Virus record (IMG/VR): IMGVR_UViG_3300028595_000040
Span: 1 to 33,929 of that record
Source: a virus
DNA length: 33,929 nt
Strand: one strand, 5' to 3'
Below the pieces are notes generated by a model. The model was not told the DNA's origin. It made no database searches and saw only the letters and a program-made list of their open reading frames with translations. Shown here piece by piece: positions 22,282-29,580 of the stretch (positions within the stretch are counted from its first letter, which is position 1; each line of letters opens with the position of its first letter). A program made the translations under genes and the position numbers.

Positions 22282-22620
22282 CAAATGGCGACGTGTAATC
22301 TTTTGCGCACACCTGGGGATCGCGGAAACACGGTGACGCAGCGCGTAAAGTGCGGGTCCTCGTTGTCACGCTACGCAGCGCGTCACGAAAAACCGGACAC
22401 CTCCTCTGTCACCGAGCGTCGACGAAACATCGTGTTTTCTCGTGCCGAATGCACATTGGAAACACGCCGTCAACCACTGGCCGAGCCAATCGCCAGTTCG
22501 GCACCCACGAAACGCGTCGAAAACGTGTGGTCCGAGACGTGTCTGTCCATGGGCGCAGAGATGCGTTCCGTCAACACATGCTGCGACATCGTGTGCAACG
22601 TGCGACGGCGTAACGACGGC

Positions 22621-22756
22621 GCGCCCACCCTCGCACACTGCGCACACCGTGTGATCGTGTATCTCTCGAACGCCCAGCTGCGCACACCTCGCACACCTCG
22701 AAACAATGTCGCAGCGTCGCGCACACCGACGCCCATCTGCGCACACCTCGCACACC
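22621..22756. repeat. GCACAC-rich tandem repeats
   Basis: A 28-nt unit occurs at 22670-22697 and 22729-22756 with one mismatch (period 59 nt), and a diverged copy lies at 22621-22648. Each begins GCCCA and carries two GCACAC hexamers. GCACAC is also scattered through 22241-23100, about a dozen times on this strand and only twice as GTGTGC. Confidence 0.7.
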
Positions 22757-22962
22757 ATGTGTCCCCGCGCCCACCGACAGACAGCCGCACGCACCGCACG
22801 ACATGAGCGTCGGTGTGCGACACGAGATGACGACGCGCACACCGACAGACGCCGCATGACGTGTCGTGCCTCGTGCGTCACGCTGACGAAGCCGACGACA
22901 CGGTCACACGAGACGCACACCAGAACGACGCGGAACACGCGCATCGACGAATCCCGCGTTAT

Positions 22963-23082
22963 TCATTGACCGTTTCGGATTGCATGATTGCTGCGACGAG
23001 GTTGCGTCTGGAACGCGTCGAAGATACCGACGCACATTGCTATTCCCCTCGTCCGTTCCGCGCACCAGGCGCCATTCTGGCG
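22963..23082 (+). repeat. Direct-repeat block, right copy
   Basis: Starts with TCATTGACCG (22963-22972) and ends with TTCCGCGCACCAG-N8-CTGGCG (ends 23082), matching the landmarks of the block at 22182-22281. The spacing between landmarks is about 20 nt longer here. Confidence 0.5.
23061..23082 (+). promoter_or_regulatory. Dyad element CGCACCAG-N8-CTGGCG, copy 2
   Basis: Same half-sites and spacing as copy 1, and the 5' flank TCC-TTCCG is also shared. It lies 35 bp upstream of the -35 hexamer of the candidate RNA promoter at 23117. Confidence 0.5.
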
Positions 23083-23116
23083 AAATGCGGATTCCGCACA
23101 CTTCGACGGGATCTCG

Positions 23117-23146
23117 TTGACCGCGCTCGCCGTGACGGGATATCCT
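23117..23146 (+). promoter_or_regulatory. Sigma70-like promoter on the plus strand
   Basis: TTGACC (23117-23122), an 18-nt spacer and TATCCT (23141-23146). The expected start is near 23151-23153, at the foot of the first hairpin of the candidate RNA. No reading frame of note follows before the terminator. Confidence 0.5.
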
Positions 23147-23150
23147 CGAC

Positions 23151-23211
23151 GGGTCCTCCGTCAGGACACCCTTGACCCCGCGATGGCTCGCCACCTCGCG
23201 GGGTCTCTTTT
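23151..23211 (+). ncRNA. Candidate 61-nt small RNA
   Basis: It has a promoter immediately upstream, and two hairpins fill its length: GGGTCCT paired with AGGACACCC (2-nt bulge, 5-nt loop, 23151-23171) and the terminator stem. It matches no RNA family I know. The 3' end meets the stop codon of the converging MuF gene, so it could also act as an antisense or transcriptional roadblock at that end. Confidence 0.42.
23174..23211 (+). terminator. Strong rho-independent terminator, plus strand
   Basis: GACCCCGCG (23174-23182) pairs perfectly with CGCGGGGTC (23197-23205) across a 14-nt loop and is followed by TCTTTT. On the minus strand there is no T-run after the stem, so it is oriented for plus-strand transcription although the adjacent genes are on the minus strand. 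Confidence 0.7.
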
Positions 23212-24520
23212 ATGCGGGCGTCGTCGTCGTTCGGCAGCGGTGGTGATACGGGGGCAGGCCGATCGCCGCAGACACGAGATCAGACGCGCTCATTCCGCGG
23301 CTGAAGCTCGACGTGATGTTGCGACCAGGCGCCGCGCCAGAAGATCGCTGGTCAATGCGCGCGACCGTCGCGAGCAAGCCGTCGAGGCGAGGCACGGTGA
23401 GGCGGTCGCCATCGTCACGGATGAACGGCTGGTGAACCATCACGCCTTCGGGATTCGGGTCGGCGAGTGAACGCTCGAACGCCTGCATACTCGGCCCTAC
23501 CGGCAGGATCTTCTGGTGCAGGAACTCGCACTGGTGCGTGGTGCGGTCATCGAGCACTGCCTCGATGCGAAAGAACTCGATCCCCGCTGCGCGATAGCTC
23601 GCGCCCATCGAATACGACCGAGCACGCGCGACACTGTTCGCCGCCACCGTCTCGTAGTAGCCGCGCATTCTCAGCCCGCCCGTGGTCAGCCGTTCGAGGT
23701 CGTTCGCGATCTCGCGACGCCCCGCGCCGCGTTCGACGCCAGCCGCGATGATCGACCGCGCCTGCGCGCTGAGCGACTGAGAGACCGCGCCGTACTCGTT
23801 GCGCACGAAGAACGAATGATGGCGCGAGAGGAGGTCGGCGACGCGGCGGTCTTGAAGCTGAAACCCCGTCCCGAGCGCCTGCCGCAACTGTGGCAACCGA
23901 GAGACTCGCTCTCCCGTCGAGCTGACGACACGGCGCAACGTGCGATCGATCTCGACACGTTGGAGGTCCATCATGCGACCTGGCGGGCCGGCGATCGTCG
24001 TGCGGTAGCCGAGCAGCGCGCGGTCGAGCTGTTGCGGCGTCACGCCTCGAAAGTCGATCGCGAGGTGTTCGAGCGCCTCGGTGCCCATCGCCGCGAGGTC
24101 GGCACGAGATACGCGCAGAATGTTCCCGGCCATCGACTCGGCCCACGACTCGAACGCCTCGGGCGTCAACGGGTCGGCCTTCAACGTCGCGACCCGACCC
24201 ACGGCCTCGAACACCGGAAGATCGTGAGCCGTCATGCCGACCTGGCGAGCAACGATGACGGGGTCGCCCGTCGTCTTCGCGAGACCGACCGCTCGTGCTC
24301 CCGCGCTCTCTGCCGAACCGCGATGACGCACGACCCGTGCTGCGCCGTCGAACACTGCGACGCACAACCACTGCGACGAGCCACCTTTCCGTAGCCGATG
24401 GGAGCCGCCCGATGTCGCGTCTTCGATGTCGCCGCCCACGATGCGAAACGGCGCAAGCGTGAACATCTGCCGCCCCTCGGGACGGAACCACTCGCATCGT
24501 CCGACGCGCGAGACGTTCAC
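23210..24520 (-). CDS. Minor head protein, MuF/SPP1 gp7 type
   Basis: This is a 436-residue protein. The C-terminal half is a MuF domain: 'SAQARSIIAAGVERGAGRRE' and 'IANDLE', then 'GYYETVAANSVARARSY', the metal-site-like 'DDRTTHQCEFLHQKI' (about 324-338; Cys331, His334) and the closing 'LPPYHHRCRTT' (His426, His427, Cys429), which is diagnostic. Such proteins sit inside the head near the portal and are needed for assembly or DNA ejection. The N-terminal 200 residues are not recognised. The true start is GTG at 24520, 4 nt after the portal stop. The order portal, MuF supports the call. It is followed not by the protease but by the long gene-free region. Confidence 0.86.
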   Translation of the reverse strand: MNVSRVGRCEWFRPEGRQMFTLAPFRIVGGDIEDATSGGSHRLRKGGSSQWLCVAVFDGAARVVRHRGSAESAGARAVGLAKTTGDPVIVARQVGMTAHDLPVFEAVGRVATLKADPLTPEAFESWAESMAGNILRVSRADLAAMGTEALEHLAIDFRGVTPQQLDRALLGYRTTIAGPPGRMMDLQRVEIDRTLRRVVSSTGERVSRLPQLRQALGTGFQLQDRRVADLLSRHHSFFVRNEYGAVSQSLSAQARSIIAAGVERGAGRREIANDLERLTTGGLRMRGYYETVAANSVARARSYSMGASYRAAGIEFFRIEAVLDDRTTHQCEFLHQKILPVGPSMQAFERSLADPNPEGVMVHQPFIRDDGDRLTVPRLDGLLATVARIDQRSSGAAPGRNITSSFSRGMSASDLVSAAIGLPPYHHRCRTTTTPA

Positions 24521-24524
24521 GGCG

Positions 24525-26336
24525 TCACCGCGCTTCGGTCTCGAACAGTGAGTCGAACTCGGCTTGAGGCAGGGTGATCTTGACGACGTCGGCTGCCTTC
24601 TCTTCGTCGTCCGACCCTTCGTCGGACCTGTCGTCGGTTTCGACGTCTTCGGGCAGCGGCTCGGGCTCCAACCCGGCCAGGGCGTACTTGAGCGGCATTC
24701 GAGCCCACGGCGCATCAAACGGCGGCATCTCGATCCCGAGCACGGTCGACATGCGGCGACGCGCCTCGTTCGGCGACATGATGCCTTCCAGCAGCTTCGT
24801 CACGAACTCAACCAACGTCTCGTTGTCGACCGATTCCGGCGCGTTCAGACGAAACCGCCAGAGCATGACGCCCATGTCGGTCAACAGCGTGCGGTCGATG
24901 TCGAACTCGAAATCGCGCCGCTCGGGCGCAAAGACCAACTGCTCTGTCGCGTCTCGCGCGATCTTCGCCGTGGCCCTGTTCAAGCTCTCGGTGTCGCCGC
25001 GCAACATCGGCGGAATTCGGAACGACTGTCCCAGCTCGTTGCGGTTCTCCTTGGCGTAGCCCTGCCACAACGCGTCCTTGAAGATCGCATCGGTGAGCGG
25101 CTTCAGTTCGATCTTGACCTTGTCCTGTGACGGGAGCCCCGCCGCGCCAGCCGAGCCCGTGGACTCGGCCTGGATGACGATCACCTTGTGGAAGTTCTCG
25201 ACGCCACGGATCTCGTGGAGGAGCATTGACTCGAGTTTCTCTCGAGTCCCCGCAGCGAGCTTCCCTCCCGAGACCATGATCACCATCGGCGGGATCGCCT
25301 TCGACCGGAAGAAAAGAAGGTTGACCTCGGCCTGCTCGCGCGAGCCGATGACACCAGGGACGCAGCCCGACCAGCGGATCGTGCCGTACACGTCCGACTC
25401 GGACGAATCGAGGTTGAACCAGACCACCTCGGTCGCCGGCATCGAGCCTTTCTCTTCTCTCGCCAGCGTCTTTTCGTCCTCGTAGTACTTCCCGGTCTCC
25501 GACGACATGACCCGCCGGTCGCCGAACTCCTTGAAGTACCGGCGACGCGACTCGTAGACCTGGACGTACCTTCGGAATCCGACGTTCTCCTCGACCTCTC
25601 GAAACGAGATGTCCGTCGCCCTTACCCGACACTTCGTCTTGACGGGCTTGCCGAGCTTCAACGCGCGAAACGTCCACGACGGCGCATGGGTCAGCCGCAC
25701 CACGTTGCCGTTGCGGTCCCTGCGAGCCTCCCAGACGCCCCAGCCCGTCCCCTCCTTGTCGCCTTGCATCTTGCGAGAAAGGCGAGAGAAGGAAACGGTC
25801 CGCGATGCGTTGCGGAAGAACGCGTCGAGGCGCGCTTTCTCGCGCCGCGCCTGCGTGCGCAACGACTCGATCCGCTGTTTGACCTCGTCGTCGGTCGGTT
25901 CGTTGATGTCGCTCGTCTCTTCGCCTTCGTTCGTCGTTCGTTCGGCCTCGTACTCGCGTTCGAGAAGCATCGCAGCACGAACACGATCGGCAGCATCCGA
26001 CGCGTCGAGATCGATGACGGGCTCGAACCAGTAGCCGAAGCCGTGGACGTTGACGGCCATGGCGTCGATGAGTGGTCGCAACGTCGGCGACATACCGACG
26101 AGGCGGGTCAACGACAGGGGGTCGAGCGGAGGTTCGAGAGCGCCGGCACGGTTGAAGACCGTCGACATCGACTCGGCCATGTCGAGCAGGTTCGATCGTT
26201 GGACGTCGGCGTTCTCGTCGCCTGCGCCCAACAGTTTCTTCCTGATCGCCACGGGCAACGGGACGACGTCGGCCTTGACCGAATCGTCTTCACCCGCCGC
26301 ATCGAGCGGCGCGGTCATGTCGTCGGTAGCCGACAT
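24525..26336 (-). CDS. Portal protein (PBSX-type phage portal family)
   Basis: This 603-residue protein forms the dodecameric DNA channel at one capsid vertex. Family features include 'DPLSLTRLVGMSPTLRPLID' (about 73-92), 'VNVHGFGYWFEPVID', 'EVVWFNLDSSESDVYGTIRW' (about 295-314), 'AEVNLLFFRSKAIPPMVIMV', 'FKDALWQGYAKENRNELGQS' and 'FRIPPMLRGDTESLNRATAK', the last being the usual portal wing/stem pattern. Start at ATG 26336 (TAATG overlap with the upstream stop; GGAG 3 nt and GAGG 9 nt upstream) is preferred to ATG 26345, which sits too close to the GAGG. The C-terminus is acidic ('DVETDDRSDEGSDDEEK') and may reach into the head. Confidence 0.88.
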   Translation of the reverse strand: MSATDDMTAPLDAAGEDDSVKADVVPLPVAIRKKLLGAGDENADVQRSNLLDMAESMSTVFNRAGALEPPLDPLSLTRLVGMSPTLRPLIDAMAVNVHGFGYWFEPVIDLDASDAADRVRAAMLLEREYEAERTTNEGEETSDINEPTDDEVKQRIESLRTQARREKARLDAFFRNASRTVSFSRLSRKMQGDKEGTGWGVWEARRDRNGNVVRLTHAPSWTFRALKLGKPVKTKCRVRATDISFREVEENVGFRRYVQVYESRRRYFKEFGDRRVMSSETGKYYEDEKTLAREEKGSMPATEVVWFNLDSSESDVYGTIRWSGCVPGVIGSREQAEVNLLFFRSKAIPPMVIMVSGGKLAAGTREKLESMLLHEIRGVENFHKVIVIQAESTGSAGAAGLPSQDKVKIELKPLTDAIFKDALWQGYAKENRNELGQSFRIPPMLRGDTESLNRATAKIARDATEQLVFAPERRDFEFDIDRTLLTDMGVMLWRFRLNAPESVDNETLVEFVTKLLEGIMSPNEARRRMSTVLGIEMPPFDAPWARMPLKYALAGLEPEPLPEDVETDDRSDEGSDDEEKAADVVKITLPQAEFDSLFETEAR

Positions 26337-26620
26337 TAGCTCCATGCCTCGATGTCTACGGTCTCCCCGCCCGCCGCCGACTGCAGAAAGATCCTCGACC
26401 GTCCAGACGTCTCGACCGTGCCCGCGTCAGGCAGTGTCGCCGTCGACGGTCCGACACGGGCAGAGATGGTCGGCGTGGTCTCCTTGCCGTCGAAGCTGAC
26501 CTCGATCGGCCCGTCTCCCGCAGTGGTCAGACGAACGCGCCAGCCGCGCGGCACGAATCCACAGTCCCAGCCGTTTCCCCATGCCGCGGGCACGGTTACG
26601 CGGTTCGAGTACGTCGACAT
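26336..26620 (-). CDS. Small hypothetical beta-rich protein, 94 residues
   Basis: Predicted all-beta: 'NRVTVPAAWGNGWDCGFVPR', 'WRVRLTTAGDGPIEVSFDGK', 'SRIFLQSAAGGETVDIEAWS'. It resembles small phage proteins that decorate or plug the virion, but no family is recognised. GGAGG lies 8 nt before the ATG. Its stop overlaps the portal start (TAATG), so the two are translationally coupled, which suggests a head role rather than lysis. Confidence 0.68.
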   Translation of the reverse strand: MSTYSNRVTVPAAWGNGWDCGFVPRGWRVRLTTAGDGPIEVSFDGKETTPTISARVGPSTATLPDAGTVETSGRSRIFLQSAAGGETVDIEAWS

Positions 26621-26623
26621 GGT

Positions 26624-26833
26624 TCACCCCTCCAGTGCGATGCGTCGCGCCTCGGCCTCGGCCGCGAGCAGCTCGGCCTTGAGCGCGAGCGGTTCGGGCC
26701 ACGTCTCGGCCAGTCTGCGCACCTCGTCGACGTCGCCTCGTGAGACGGCGTCGAACACCTGCCGCGCAACACCGGAACCGATGTCGAGCAGCATATCGAG
26801 CACCTCGCGGCTCAGCTTCTTGCCCTTGCTCAT
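26624..26833 (-). CDS. Small helical hypothetical protein, 69 residues
   Basis: Entirely helical with heptad-like spacing ('EVLDMLLDIGSGVARQVFDA', 'LALKAELLAAEAEARRIALE'). No membrane segment or motif. ATGA overlap with the membrane-anchored gene upstream, and 3 nt before the next gene. Function unknown. Confidence 0.6.
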   Translation of the reverse strand: MSKGKKLSREVLDMLLDIGSGVARQVFDAVSRGDVDEVRRLAETWPEPLALKAELLAAEAEARRIALEG

Positions 26834-27438
26834 GACTCACCTCTCGTCGCGAGTTGGACACTGATCGAACAGACCACGTCAGCGCGCAGAAGGATCGCGC
26901 GCCACGGCTCGGGCACTTCGATTTCGACCGCCTCCAAGAGTCCGATGACGGCCTCGACCGTCTCTCGTAGAGGTCGACAGATGCGCGCGTCCCAGTCTGG
27001 CGGTTGCTCACCCGACGAACGCCACCCGTCGTTCGCAGCCTCCCACACCTCGAGGAAGTCATGGGCCGATGACAGAGCGTCGAGCAGATCGAACCAGCCG
27101 CTCATCTCGTCGCGCAACAGTTCGGCGAAGCAGTCCTGTCGTCGTTCCGCCGCCTGGTCTGTGGTCTCGCCTTCGCCCGGTACGAGCGACGGGCACTCGC
27201 TCGCGGCTCGCTCTCGTACCCGTTCGAGCGCACCGTCGCGCACCTGTCGCGCGGCCTTCGCCGCCGCGTGGTCGACGTGCGACAACGCCTGCGCCGTCTC
27301 GATGAGGACCGTTTGGCTGCGCTCGACGGGCGGCGCACCGCACCCCGTGCCCACCGCTGCGAAGCCCGCGGTCAGAATGAATGCCATGGCGAGAATGAAC
27401 CCGCCGACGAAGAACCCGTCCCGCTCTCGATACGTCAC
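26830..27438 (-). CDS. Membrane-anchored, possibly spanin-like protein, 202 residues
   Basis: The N-terminus has a positive start and a hydrophobic segment (about 10-30, 'FFVGGFILAMAFILTAGFAA') followed by 'VGTGCGAPP'. Cys33 could be a lipidation site, although the -3 residue is Gly rather than the usual Leu. The rest is soluble and helical with 'AAAKAARQVRDGALERVRER' and four further Cys. One anchored N-terminus with a long periplasmic helix, directly below a holin-like gene (GTGA overlap), fits an o-spanin-like or i-spanin-like lysis protein. No partner is embedded in another frame that I can support. Call moderate. Confidence 0.6.
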   Translation of the reverse strand: MTYRERDGFFVGGFILAMAFILTAGFAAVGTGCGAPPVERSQTVLIETAQALSHVDHAAAKAARQVRDGALERVRERAASECPSLVPGEGETTDQAAERRQDCFAELLRDEMSGWFDLLDALSSAHDFLEVWEAANDGWRSSGEQPPDWDARICRPLRETVEAVIGLLEAVEIEVPEPWRAILLRADVVCSISVQLATRGES

Positions 27439-27725
27439 GCCACACCTCCGTCTTCGTTCGTCTCGTCTTCGGGCTCGGGCTCGGGCTCGCTCGGCTGTTC
27501 CGTTCGCCCGAAGAACTTACCGACGATCGCCGCTACGTCCGTTGTCGTGTGAGCACCGACATTGATGCCGAGCATCGAGAGGATCACCGTGATCGCTTCG
27601 CCGCTCGTGAACTGCATCGTCCCCGTCAGCGCCAGCGCGAGGAACGCACCGACAGCCAGTACCGCATACCAGAACTTCCGACTCGTCCAGAACGGACCCT
27701 CTTGCTTCGTCGCCTGCTCGGCCAT
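27435..27725 (-). CDS. Holin-like membrane protein, 96 residues
   Basis: One strong transmembrane helix (about 19-36, 'WYAVLAVGAFLALALTG') and a second, weaker hydrophobic stretch (about 42-58, 'GEAITVILSMLGINVG'), with a basic N-terminus and a strongly acidic, Pro/Glu-rich C-terminus (about 77-96). Size, two hydrophobic segments and a charged tail are typical of holins, which open the inner membrane for the endolysin. The ATG at 27725 has GAGGAGG 7 nt upstream. It overlaps the spanin-like gene. No sequence family is recognised. Confidence 0.65.
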   Translation of the reverse strand: MAEQATKQEGPFWTSRKFWYAVLAVGAFLALALTGTMQFTSGEAITVILSMLGINVGAHTTTDVAAIVGKFFGRTEQPSEPEPEPEDETNEDGGVA

Positions 27726-27801
27726 CACGAACCTCCTCGGATCTGAACCAGGGTTCCCAAGCCATGACGAGAGCCAGACTAGCACGAGGGGCGGCACGTC
27801 G

Positions 27802-28014
27802 TCACCGAACCAGCCGAAGGTACGGGCGCTCGGCAGCGCGCAACGCGTCGCCCGCGTCCATCGTGCAGACGATCTCGCACGGCCCGTCCGTCTCGTCTGC
27901 AAGCGCCCGCAACTCGCCCGCGACGTACACCCGCCAGTCCTCGTCATCGCCCCAGTTGACGAGCGTCTCGGCAATGGCGCGCAACTGCGTCGCCAGCTCC
28001 GGGTTCGACTTCAC
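27802..28014 (-). CDS. Small hypothetical protein, 70 residues
   Basis: Helical at the start ('PELATQLRAIAETLVNWGDD'), then 'DWRVYVAGELRALADETDGP' and 'YLRLVR'. The GTG start at 28014 has GAGG 5 nt upstream and follows the upstream stop by 2 nt. No family recognised. A 76-nt gap with no gene separates it from the holin-like gene. Confidence 0.58.
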   Translation of the reverse strand: MKSNPELATQLRAIAETLVNWGDDEDWRVYVAGELRALADETDGPCEIVCTMDAGDALRAAERPYLRLVR

Positions 28015-28016
28015 GG

Positions 28017-28244
28017 CTACCTCACCCGGTTGATCGGAACGACGTCTGCCATGTTCGTCCCCGCGTTCGATCTGAACGACACGTCAGCGCCATCCGTCGT
28101 TACGAAGTCGACGCGCCAGTCCCAAGCCTTCGGACCTTCCAAGCCGTCGCCGAGCATCATCGCAGCCCACGCCAGCCCGGTGCGGTCCAGTTCCTCGGCG
28201 AGAAGCTGGACAAGATGTCGGGCGCGCGGTGTCAGTTCGTCCAC
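28017..28244 (-). CDS. Small hypothetical protein, 75 residues
   Basis: Helical N-terminus 'ARHLVQLLAEELDRTGLAWA' and a beta C-terminus 'WRVDFVTTDGADVSFRSNAG'. The GTG start at 28244 overlaps the upstream gene by 13 nt; an ATG at 28301 would add 19 residues but needs a longer overlap. No family recognised. Confidence 0.55.
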   Translation of the reverse strand: MDELTPRARHLVQLLAEELDRTGLAWAAMMLGDGLEGPKAWDWRVDFVTTDGADVSFRSNAGTNMADVVPINRVR

Positions 28245-28426
28245 GGCTCGGCCTTCGGCATCTCGCGTAAGTGGTCGCCGCTGCCGTCGTGCTCGTCGCA
28301 CAGGAACGGACCATCGGGCAATCGAGGATCGAGCGGGTCAAGCCAGAAACTCCAGCCACACCCCGGATGCTGACACTCGACTTCGACCTTGCCTCGCGGC
28401 CTGAGATCGTCTCGCTCTTTCGTCAT
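28232..28426 (-). CDS. Small Cys/His protein, likely zinc-binding, 64 residues
   Basis: Cys18 and Cys23 ('ECQHPGCGW') and 'CDEH' (Cys43, His46) form a C-x4-C...C-x2-H pattern like a small zinc knuckle. The ATG lies in an ATGA overlap with the upstream gene. Such small zinc proteins are common between phage structural genes; the role is unknown. Confidence 0.62.
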   Translation of the reverse strand: MTKERDDLRPRGKVEVECQHPGCGWSFWLDPLDPRLPDGPFLCDEHDGSGDHLREMPKAEPWTN

Positions 28427-28620
28427 GATGCACGCCTCGCCCGTCGTTCTTCTCGATGTCGCATCGCGCCGAGCTTCCTCTCGGCTTCGTCGAGGTCGTA
28501 CAGCGCATCGACGAGCTTCTGACCCGGTGCGCCCGGGTGGTCTCGCCACCATCGCGCGTGGTCGATGACGGCCTGCCGAAGATGCTCGACGCGTTCCTCC
28601 TGTTCTTCGATCTCGGTCAC
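28423..28620 (-). CDS. Small helical protein, 65 residues
   Basis: Mainly one long amphipathic helix ('EQEERVEHLRQAVIDHARWW', 'QKLVDALYDLDEAERKLGAM') with a basic C-terminus. The GTG start was chosen because it lies in a GTGA overlap with the endolysin-like gene; a longer ATG start would run deep into that gene. Function unknown. Confidence 0.6.
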   Translation of the reverse strand: MTEIEEQEERVEHLRQAVIDHARWWRDHPGAPGQKLVDALYDLDEAERKLGAMRHREERRARRAS

Positions 28621-29435
28621 GGCGTGACCCCGAAGAACGCGCGCACCTCGTCGCCCCGTGCGCCCTTCTCCAGCATCCACTTCAGCGACCAGATCCACGA
28701 CGAGGTCACGCCGAGCGCCAGCGTCTCAATGAAAGCGAACCGCATCACATGGCGCGCGCCGAGCGCGGGCGTCTGTCCCGACGCGGGCCGGGCGGCCCAG
28801 TAACACCCGTTGCCCATGATGAGGTCGGCATCGGGATTGAGGTCGTGCCACGTCTTGAACCCGACGTCCTGCTGCGGGCCAGGGAACGTCGACCGCTTGT
28901 GCGACCAGTGCGCGTCCTTCGTCGGCTTCCAGAACGAGTAACACTGCGGCACGTTGAACTTCGCGCGACGAGCCAGTGGGTGGACGGCGCTCGGCGCCTT
29001 GCCGATGCTCGAACAGCCCCAGGTTCGGTCCTTCAGGTAGTCGTCGACGAGGTCGGCCGCGTCTTCGGGATTGACACCGTGCGAGCGATACCAGTTCTCC
29101 TCGGCGTCGAGCAGGATCGCCACGGTCGGGTTCGTGACGGTTCGCATCACCGCGCACATATCGCGAATCGACGCACCGTTGCGAACGGCCCACGGCATGA
29201 CCACGGGTTCGAGCCCCGCGTCCCGGCACGCCGCGACCCGTTCCTCGATGCGGTTCGCGGAGTACGTCGGCTCCCACGCCGTGTTCTTCTTTCGCGTCAC
29301 TCCGATAATGATGTCGTTGAACTTGAGGTCCTCCGCCACGAACCGGAGCTCCTCGTCGGTGGGTAGTTTCCAATCTGCGAACACGCCCAGCCGCTCGAAT
29401 GAGAGCAGCGAAACGTCCATTGCCTTGCCTTCCAT
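28617..29435 (-). CDS. TIM-barrel hydrolase-like protein, candidate endolysin, 272 residues
   Basis: Alternating beta strands and helices suggest a TIM barrel: 'FNDIIIGVTRKK', 'CRDAGLEPVVMPWAVRNG', 'VAILLDAEENW', 'PQCYSFWKP'. The 'LLDAEE' strand (about 110-116), with an Asp-x-Glu pair, resembles the catalytic strand of GH25 lysozymes, and 'MDVSLLSF' at the start resembles their first strand. The nearby holin-like and anchored genes support a lysis role. The match is not good enough to name a GH family, and a non-lytic hydrolase or a virion protein is possible. The ATG at 29435 has GGAGG 9 nt upstream. Confidence 0.55.
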   Translation of the reverse strand: MEGKAMDVSLLSFERLGVFADWKLPTDEELRFVAEDLKFNDIIIGVTRKKNTAWEPTYSANRIEERVAACRDAGLEPVVMPWAVRNGASIRDMCAVMRTVTNPTVAILLDAEENWYRSHGVNPEDAADLVDDYLKDRTWGCSSIGKAPSAVHPLARRAKFNVPQCYSFWKPTKDAHWSHKRSTFPGPQQDVGFKTWHDLNPDADLIMGNGCYWAARPASGQTPALGARHVMRFAFIETLALGVTSSWIWSLKWMLEKGARGDEVRAFFGVTP

Positions 29436-29580
29436 CGTGCCTGACCTCCGGGTGGTATCATGCCCTCATGTCCGACCGTCTGTCGACCATGAGACCGTGA
29501 CCGAGTTGTCCGTACCGTGGCTCGGCGGTCGGCTCGGTCAAGAGTCGGGCAAGCTCGAACCTGCCTGAACGAGACTCTGA

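Larger units (their letters stand above)
21889..23209 (-). other. 1.3-kb gene-free, repeat-rich region inside the head operon
   Basis: No frame here looks coding: candidates on either strand lack the strong G/C third-position preference of the flanking genes, lack good ribosome sites and owe their residues to short DNA repeats. From left to right it holds a promoter candidate (21904-21933), a perfect inverted repeat (22065-22189), a small hairpin (22190-22205), two imperfect direct-repeat blocks (22182-22281 and 22963-23082), GCACAC-rich tandem repeats (22621-22756), and a plus-strand promoter-RNA-terminator set (23117-23211). It separates MuF from the protease genes, which in most phages are adjacent. 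The strand given is that of the surrounding operon. Confidence 0.7.

Noticed and set aside
22621-22756. Possible CRISPR array
   Set aside because: The units are few, with only two close copies, the spacing differs (49 and 59 nt), and the repeats are internally simple (GCACAC). No cas gene is present.
22285-22806. Plus-strand frame of 173 residues in the gene-free region
   Set aside because: Low-complexity Thr/Arg/His sequence produced by the GCACAC repeats, with no Shine-Dalgarno and no recognisable domain.
22366-22944. Cys-rich minus-strand frame of 192 residues in the gene-free region
   Set aside because: Its CARC/CEVC-like repeats are the translation of the GTGTGCGAGG DNA repeats; there is no ribosome site and the codon third positions do not follow the bias of real genes here.
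21889-23209. tRNA gene
   Set aside because: No stretch has a T-loop GTTCRANNC flanked by paired arms and a plausible acceptor stem.
24525-24718. Longer 502-residue start for the MuF protein
   Set aside because: The extra 66 residues overlap the portal gene in another frame and read as Arg/Pro/Ser-rich shadow; GTG at 24520 follows the portal stop directly.
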